From the NCBI RefSeq assembly GCF_018437505.1, contig NZ_CP072467.1, forward strand, positions 2,294,001 to 2,358,000: a stretch of 64,000 nucleotides of DNA. Reading direction: 5' to 3'. The position numbers were made by a program, and so were the translations under genes. Below the pieces are notes generated by a model that worked only from the letters and a program-made list of their open reading frames with translations, did no database searches and was not told where the DNA came from. This document shows, one piece after another, positions 59,634 to 64,000 of the stretch (the first letter of the stretch is position 1; the number at the start of each line of letters is the position of its first letter). This stretch comes from Spiractinospora alimapuensis. Its GTDB lineage: Bacteria; Actinomycetota; Actinomycetes; Streptosporangiales; Streptosporangiaceae.

Positions 59634-60433
59634 GCGAAAGGAGCCCCACTCTGACGACGAGGACGGAACACTCTGTGCCGGATCGAGCGCGGGCGCGGGA
59701 GCTCTTCCGGCAACTCGGTGACTACGACGCGGACTCCCCGGAACGTCAGCGCATACGCGACGAACTCGTGGAGCTGCACCTACCGCTGGTTGAGTACCTC
59801 GCACGGCGGTTCCGGAACCGGGGTGAGTGGCTGGACGACCTCACCCAGGTGGCGACGATCGGGCTGATCAAGTCGATCGACCGGTTCGACCTGGACCGCG
59901 GAGTGGAGTTCTCCACCTACGCCACGCCCACCATCGTGGGCGAGATCAAACGGCACTTCCGCGACAAGGGGTGGGCGGTTCGCGTACCCCGCCGGCTCCA
60001 GGAGCTCAAGCTCTCCCTCACCAAGGCCGTGGGTGAGCTGTCGCAGAGCAAGGGTCGGGCACCCACGGTGCACGAGCTCGCCGAGCACCTGAGCATGACC
60101 GAGGAGGAGGTGCTGGAGGGCCTGGAGTCCGCCAACGCCTATTCCACGGTCTCCCTGGACGCTCCGGACAGCGGCGACGAGGACGCACCGGCCGTGGCGG
60201 ACTCACTGGGGATCATCGACGACTCGCTGGAAGGTGTGGAGTACCGGGAGTCGCTCAAGCCTCTCCTGGAGCAGCTTCCCACGCGGGAGAAGCGGATCCT
60301 GTTGCTGCGGTTCTTCGGCAACATGACGCAGTCACAGATCGCGGCCGAGCTGGGGATCTCCCAGATGCACGTGTCGCGCCTCCTCGCCCGCACGCTGGCC
60401 CAGCTTCGGCAGGCGTTGACGACGGAGGACTGA
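59630..60433 (+). CDS. sigF: SigF/SigB-family general-stress sigma factor
   Basis: The 267-residue sigma factor has region 2 (HLPLVEYLARRFRNRGEWLD, then DLTQVATIGLIKSIDRFDLD and FSTYATPTIVGEIKRHFRDK), region 3 (WAVRVPRRLQELKL) and region 4 (LPTREKRILLLRFFGNMTQS, then QIAAELGISQMHVSRLLART). It belongs to the SigB/SigF group and is controlled by the overlapping upstream anti-sigma gene. It should direct a stress or development regulon. Confidence 0.93.
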   Translation: MSERSPTLTTRTEHSVPDRARARELFRQLGDYDADSPERQRIRDELVELHLPLVEYLARRFRNRGEWLDDLTQVATIGLIKSIDRFDLDRGVEFSTYATPTIVGEIKRHFRDKGWAVRVPRRLQELKLSLTKAVGELSQSKGRAPTVHELAEHLSMTEEEVLEGLESANAYSTVSLDAPDSGDEDAPAVADSLGIIDDSLEGVEYRESLKPLLEQLPTREKRILLLRFFGNMTQSQIAAELGISQMHVSRLLARTLAQLRQALTTED

Positions 60434-60438
60434 CCTGA

Positions 60439-60460
60439 GGGGCGGGTACGACTCCGCCCC
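60439..60460. terminator. Small hairpin between convergent sigF and membrane-protein gene
   Basis: A 7-bp G/C stem (60439-60445 with 60454-60460) with an 8-nt loop fills the short space between two convergent stop codons. Confidence 0.45.
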
Positions 60461-60461
60461 G

Positions 60462-60863
60462 TCACCCCGCGGATCGCCGCCGTGTCGTGTCCGGGTACAG
60501 CACGGCGGTCGATGGTGGGGAGAGCACGAGGAACAGGACGATCGCCGCGACCCCCGCGAGAGCGCCGGCGAGGGCCGGGGATCCGGACTGCCAGAGGTAG
60601 TAGGCCACCGGAAGCGCGAACAACTGCGTGAGTACGACCGGCGTGCGGGACTTCTCGTTGCGGCGCACGAGCCCCCAGGCGAAGTAGCACAGGAACCCGC
60701 CGCCCCCCACCAGGACCGCGGCCAGCGCCAGGGACGAGCTGAGCGACGCGGCGTTGCCCTGGACCACATAGACGACGCCGACGGCGCCGAAGACGAGGAT
60801 CCCGAGCCCGACCACGGCTTGGCCCACCGCGGCGCCGATCAGAGTTATTGGTGTTCCAGACAC
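60462..60863 (-). CDS. Small four-helix membrane protein
   Basis: The 133-residue product is almost wholly hydrophobic: about four membrane segments (AVGQAVVGLGILVFGAVGVV; LALAAVLVGGGGFLCYFAWG; VVLTQLFALPVAYYL; LAGALAGVAAIVLFLVLS) and a short basic tail. It matches the pattern of conserved actinobacterial membrane proteins of unknown function. The GTG at 60863 is the best start; the frame is open much further upstream but crosses the lipid-kinase gene. It is divergent from that gene. Confidence 0.7.
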   Translation of the reverse strand: MSGTPITLIGAAVGQAVVGLGILVFGAVGVVYVVQGNAASLSSSLALAAVLVGGGGFLCYFAWGLVRRNEKSRTPVVLTQLFALPVAYYLWQSGSPALAGALAGVAAIVLFLVLSPPSTAVLYPDTTRRRSAG

Positions 60864-60959
60864 GTCTGCACTGTAGACGATGCCGTGGTGTGGACGCCGC
60901 GCCAATGTGGCACCCACGTCACTGGGGATATCCGCGCGGGACGACCTAGACTGAGCTCC

Positions 60960-61895
60960 GTGCGTGCCCTCTATGTCGTCAATCCCCACGCCACGACGAC
61001 CACGGCTCACATCAGGGACGTGATCGCAGGAGAGCTGAAGGCGAACCTCGACCTCGAGCTGGTCGAGACGCGACACCAGGGCCACGCGCGGGACCTGGCG
61101 CGCCAGGCCACCGAGGAGGGGATCGACCTCCTGATCGCCCTCGGCGGTGACGGCACGATCAACGAGATCGTGAACGGCGTGCTGGAGACCCCCGGCCCGC
61201 ACCCCGCCGTGACCGTCGTCCCCGGCGGCAGCGGAAACGTCTTCGCCCGGGGACTGGGGCTTCCGCGCGACCCGGTGCAGGCCACCAGGGCGATCCTGGA
61301 ACGGATCGAGGCCGGGGCGGAACCGCGGTGGGTCAACCTCGGATGGGTCGACGACGGCAGCACCGGCCGCTACTTCACCTTCAACGCGGGCTTCGGGTGG
61401 GACGCGCGGGTGTTGCAGGAGGTGGAGCACCAACGCACCGCGGGACACAAGGCGTCCGCCCAGCGCTACGCCGCCAACGCCCTCCGCCTGTTCCTCACCG
61501 ACCCCAGTGTTCGGCGCCCCACGTTCCACGTGGAGCTCCCCGACGGGCTCTCGATCTCCGACGTCTACCTGACCCTGGTGACGAACATGTCGCCGTGGAC
61601 GTTCGCCGGGCCGCTCGCCATCCAGCCCACCCCCGACTGCCGCCTGGACGGCGGGCTGGACGCCTTCGTACTGACCCGGATCGACCCGGTCAGCGTCGGC
61701 AGGGCGCTCGCCAAGATGCTCACGCCAGGAGGCGCCCCGCCGCACGGCCGCGGGTACAGCATCCTGCATGATGTGCAGAGCTTCACGATCCGTGCCAGTG
61801 AACCCAGCGCCTGGCACGTGGACGGCGACTACCTCGGCCACCAAGATCATCTCGGTTTCGTTTCGGTCGCGAAAGCGTTGCAGGTTATCGCATAA
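60960..61895 (+). CDS. Diacylglycerol/lipid kinase catalytic-domain protein
   Basis: The 311-residue protein has the DagK/LCB5 fold: N-terminal YVVNPHAT, nucleotide loop IALGGDGTINEIVNGVLETP, then VVPGGSGNVFARGLGLP and a C-terminal beta-domain ending HVDGDYLG. It probably phosphorylates a lipid alcohol such as diacylglycerol. TAGACT ends 7 nt before the GTG at 60960, with no ribosome-binding site, so it may be leaderless. A homologue (Rv3218-type) precedes whiB1 in mycobacteria, and the same order is kept here. Confidence 0.88.
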   Translation: MRALYVVNPHATTTTAHIRDVIAGELKANLDLELVETRHQGHARDLARQATEEGIDLLIALGGDGTINEIVNGVLETPGPHPAVTVVPGGSGNVFARGLGLPRDPVQATRAILERIEAGAEPRWVNLGWVDDGSTGRYFTFNAGFGWDARVLQEVEHQRTAGHKASAQRYAANALRLFLTDPSVRRPTFHVELPDGLSISDVYLTLVTNMSPWTFAGPLAIQPTPDCRLDGGLDAFVLTRIDPVSVGRALAKMLTPGGAPPHGRGYSILHDVQSFTIRASEPSAWHVDGDYLGHQDHLGFVSVAKALQVIA

Positions 61896-62165
61896 TCGCC
61901 CGGTATTTGACCGAGTTGCGGCCTCCTGTGACGCATACGACAAGCCGTGTGCCCCACACGACCCCCAACCACTCTTGCGCGGATTGGGTAACCCTGAGAC
62001 GCTCGATGTGTTGCCGCACGTTACGGGGCAATTAACGAACCGAAAGCACCCGCCGGCCGTACCCGCGGAAGTCGGGGCCCCGAATGACGCCTCCAAACCG
62101 GAATCACAGTCGGCCTCGAATTCGCGTGCTCGTGAATTCGTTCACATAATTCAGGAGTGGAACGC
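61896..62165 (+). promoter_or_regulatory. whiB1 upstream region with inverted repeat and weak CRP-like site
   Basis: The 270-bp leader region contains a CGTGTG-CCC-CACACG inverted repeat (61946-61960) and TGTGACGCATACGACA (61927-61942), an 8-of-10 match to the CRP consensus. In mycobacteria CRP controls whiB1, so this is plausible but unproven. AGGAG at about 62152 is the ribosome-binding site. Confidence 0.4.
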
Positions 62166-62417
62166 ATGGACTGGCGCCACCACGCCGCCTGCCGTGACGA
62201 AGACCCCGAGCTTTTCTTCCCCATTGGTAACTCGGGCCCGGCAGCCGTACAGATCGAAGAGGCCAAAGAGGTCTGTCGCCGTTGCCCCGCCGTGACCGCG
62301 TGTCTGCACTGGGCGCTGGAATCCGGGCAGGACGGTGGCGTCTGGGGCGGCACCAGCGAAGAGGAACGCCGCGCGCTGAAGCGCCGCACCCCCGCCGGTC
62401 GCGTCTCCGCGTTCTAG
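62166..62417 (+). CDS. whiB1: WhiB1/WblE-type iron-sulfur regulator
   Basis: This 83-residue protein begins MDWRHHAACRDEDPELFFPI and contains the four cysteines that hold a [4Fe-4S] cluster (AACRD, EVCRRCPAVTACLHW), the turn GVWGG and a basic C-terminus (ERRALKRR). It is nearly identical in length and pattern to mycobacterial WhiB1, an essential nitric-oxide-sensitive regulator that partners the primary sigma factor. ATG 62166 is at the proper distance from AGGAG; an in-frame GTG nine bases upstream is too close. Confidence 0.95.
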   Translation: MDWRHHAACRDEDPELFFPIGNSGPAAVQIEEAKEVCRRCPAVTACLHWALESGQDGGVWGGTSEEERRALKRRTPAGRVSAF

Positions 62418-62618
62418 CCGGAGCGTCCCCGCGGTGGGAGCCCGACCCCGCCATACCCGGTGGACTCCGGTGCGGGACCTCGCCCAGTCCTGGCCCTGAC
62501 CTCGAACGTCGCCCGGCCGTGGCCGCCCGTTGGGCCCACGCCGCGCTCGACGGCACGGCGCCGCTCGGCCCCATGGTGTCGCGCGAAGGCTCCACGCCCG
62601 TCGACCGCGCGAGGTGAC

Positions 62619-64000
62619 TCAGGCGCGTGGTGCCGGCAACGGATGGCCCTCCACCGGGACGTCGATCGTGACCGCGGATCCCTCAGCCCCCGGTCTTCCG
62701 ACGGCGAACTTTCCGCCCAACTCGCTGACGACGAGCGTGCGCACGATTTGCAGTCCCAGATGCTGAGTGTTCTCGACGTCGAGCCCTTCGGGAAAGCCGA
62801 CGCCGTCGTCGGTGACCGTGACGAGAAGCCGTTCGTCCGAACCGTCGGCCGCGTCGCGGGTTGTCCGGCGCACTTCGACCTCGATTCTTCCGGGCCCGTT
62901 TCGTAGCCCGTGTTCCACCGAGTTCTGTACCAACTCGGTGAGCGCCATTGACAGTGGCGTCGCCACCATGGTCGGCAGCGAACCGAATTGCCCAATTCGC
63001 ACCGGACGCACCGGGCGTTCGGTGGCCGAAACCTCCGCCGCCATTTCCATCACGCGGTCGGCGATGTCGTCGAAATCCACGATCTCGTCCGGCGCGTGCG
63101 CCAGCGTCTCGTGCACGAGGGCGATCGCCCCGACCCGCCGCACGGCCTCGTTCAACGCCAGCCGGCCCTCGGCGTTGTCCAGCCGCCGGGACTGCAACCG
63201 GAGCAGGGCCGCGACGGTCTGCAGGTTGTTCTTCACCCGATGGTGGATCTCGCGGATCGTGGCGTCCTTGGTGAGGAGCTCTCGCTCGCGGCGGCGAAGC
63301 TCCGTCACGTCGCGCACCATGATCAGCGCGCCGCTGCGCGTCCCGCCGACGATCAATGGAATGGCGCGGAGCTGCACCACGACACCGCGTGCGCCGATCT
63401 CCGCCTCGCCGGCGGCACGTCCGCCGGCGACCCAGCTCAGGGACTCGTCCCGCGCCTCACCGGGAGCCGCCAGTTCCAGGCTCGTTGGGGCGAGCTCCGC
63501 GCCCACGAGGTCCGCGGTGAGTCCGAGCCGGCGATAGGCCGACAGGGCGTTGGGACTCGCGTACTCCACCCGCCCGTCCCGGTCCAGCCGCAGCAGTCCG
63601 TCGCCCACGCGGGGGGACCGGACCATGAGCGGGCCCTGGTCGTCGAACGGGAACTCGCCCTCGGAGATCATCTGGGCGAGGTCGCTGGCGCTCTGTAGGT
63701 AAGTGAGCTCGAGTCGGCTCGGTGTCCGCGCCGAGCTCAGGTTGGTGCTGCGCTGTAGTACGGCGATGGGCTGCCCGTCCCGTCGCACGGGGATGAGCTC
63801 CTCCCTCACGGGGACGCCACCGGACCAGTTGGGGTCTCCCTCGCGGATGATGCGGCCCTCGCTCCACGCACGGTCGATCAGCAACCGCTTGTCGGCGAGC
63901 TGCGCGCGGAGGCTTCCCGGCTCCCGGTGGCCCTCCTCGTGCAGCACCAGCTCCACGAGGTCGTCCTGGAAGGCGGTCGGGCCGGTGGTCGGTCGCATCT
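62619..64000 (-). CDS. pdtaS: PdtaS-type sensor histidine kinase (5' end outside window)
   Basis: The visible 460 residues hold part of the N-terminal GAF-like domain, a PAS domain (GDGLLRLDRDGRVEYASPNA, LSAYRRLGL), the HisKA_2 box with the phosphoacceptor His (REIHHRVKNNLQTVAALLRL) and an HATPase domain with N-box LSMALTELVQNSVEHGLRNG and VTDDGVGFPEGL. It closely follows mycobacterial PdtaS, a soluble kinase that signals to the RNA-binding PdtaR. Alignment suggests about 55 residues are missing, so the ATG at 63998 is internal. It is convergent with whiB1, the same order as in Mycobacterium. Confidence 0.92.
   Translation of the reverse strand, partial: MRPTTGPTAFQDDLVELVLHEEGHREPGSLRAQLADKRLLIDRAWSEGRIIREGDPNWSGGVPVREELIPVRRDGQPIAVLQRSTNLSSARTPSRLELTYLQSASDLAQMISEGEFPFDDQGPLMVRSPRVGDGLLRLDRDGRVEYASPNALSAYRRLGLTADLVGAELAPTSLELAAPGEARDESLSWVAGGRAAGEAEIGARGVVVQLRAIPLIVGGTRSGALIMVRDVTELRRRERELLTKDATIREIHHRVKNNLQTVAALLRLQSRRLDNAEGRLALNEAVRRVGAIALVHETLAHAPDEIVDFDDIADRVMEMAAEVSATERPVRPVRIGQFGSLPTMVATPLSMALTELVQNSVEHGLRNGPGRIEVEVRRTTRDAADGSDERLLVTVTDDGVGFPEGLDVENTQHLGLQIVRTLVVSELGGKFAVGRPGAEGSAVTIDVPVEGHPLPAPRA

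Overview
The window is high-GC actinobacterial chromosome. GTG starts and four-base GTGA/ATGA gene overlaps are common, and several genes look leaderless. Diagnostic actinobacterial genes include WhiB1/WblE beside a PdtaS-type histidine kinase, a fused E2-E1 Kgd, a mycobacterial-type Sdh1, a UsfX/SigF pair and membrane-anchored Ser/Thr kinases. A Nocardiopsaceae-like or related filamentous actinomycete is a reasonable guess, but the sequence alone does not prove it. I see no rRNA, tRNA, CRISPR array, insertion sequence or prophage.

Layout. 0-3.2 kb: the 3' part of a superfamily 2 helicase with two membrane segments, then a GNAT acetyltransferase. 3.3-11.7 kb: two complete succinate:quinone oxidoreductases. 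The first is a classical sdhCAB (minus strand), divergent from a LysR-type regulator; a perfect 19-nt palindrome lies between them. The second is an Sdh1-type anchor/flavoprotein/Fe-S operon (plus strand). 11.8-16 kb: typA, a SEC-C-motif protein, and a divergent DsbA-like oxidoreductase/HxlR regulator pair. 16.2-21.3 kb: a transmembrane Ser/Thr kinase with an intact catalytic site and a long linker carrying about seven copies of a short Thr-containing motif, followed by a paralogue that has lost the catalytic residues (pseudokinase). 21.5-21.8 kb: a decayed PQQ-type beta-propeller with an in-frame stop. 22.2-28.3 kb: a HAD-IIA phosphatase, an osmoprotectant ABC transporter, a HAD hydrolase and an NrtR-like degenerate Nudix/winged-helix regulator.

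28.6-32.7 kb: a sigma-like protein with a transmembrane tail, split by a one-base frameshift in a C6 run; a TetR regulator; and a truncated AMP-binding protein. 32.9-36.4 kb: a GT4 glycosyltransferase, a methyltransferase with no canonical start codon, and a toroid-fold protein whose 3' end is tandemly duplicated downstream. 36.7-42.8 kb: a bifunctional class A PBP, an O-methyltransferase/aminotransferase pair and a BlaI-type repressor. 43.4-49.1 kb: kgd, a small conserved protein, and a DUF4097-like/PadR operon with a candidate autoregulatory operator. 49.1-50.3 kb: non-coding, repeat-rich DNA. 50.3-53.5 kb: a lipoprotein, an ECF41/SigJ-type sigma operon with a candidate self-promoter, and a Uma2 nuclease. 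53.7-59 kb: a quinone oxidoreductase, malic enzyme, and an amino-acid ABC transporter. 59.2-64 kb: anti-sigma/SigF-type pair, lipid-kinase-like gene, whiB1 and pdtaS (truncated by the window end).

The genes share a strong link to central carbon and respiration: two succinate dehydrogenases, Kgd, malic enzyme and an NDH-2-like flavoprotein. Around them sits dense signalling: five sigma/anti-sigma genes counting the frameshifted one, two kinase-fold receptors, a histidine kinase, WhiB, and LysR, TetR, PadR, HxlR, BlaI and Nudix-type regulators. Start sites were chosen from domain alignment, ribosome-binding sites and gene overlaps. Where these disagree, the entry says so.
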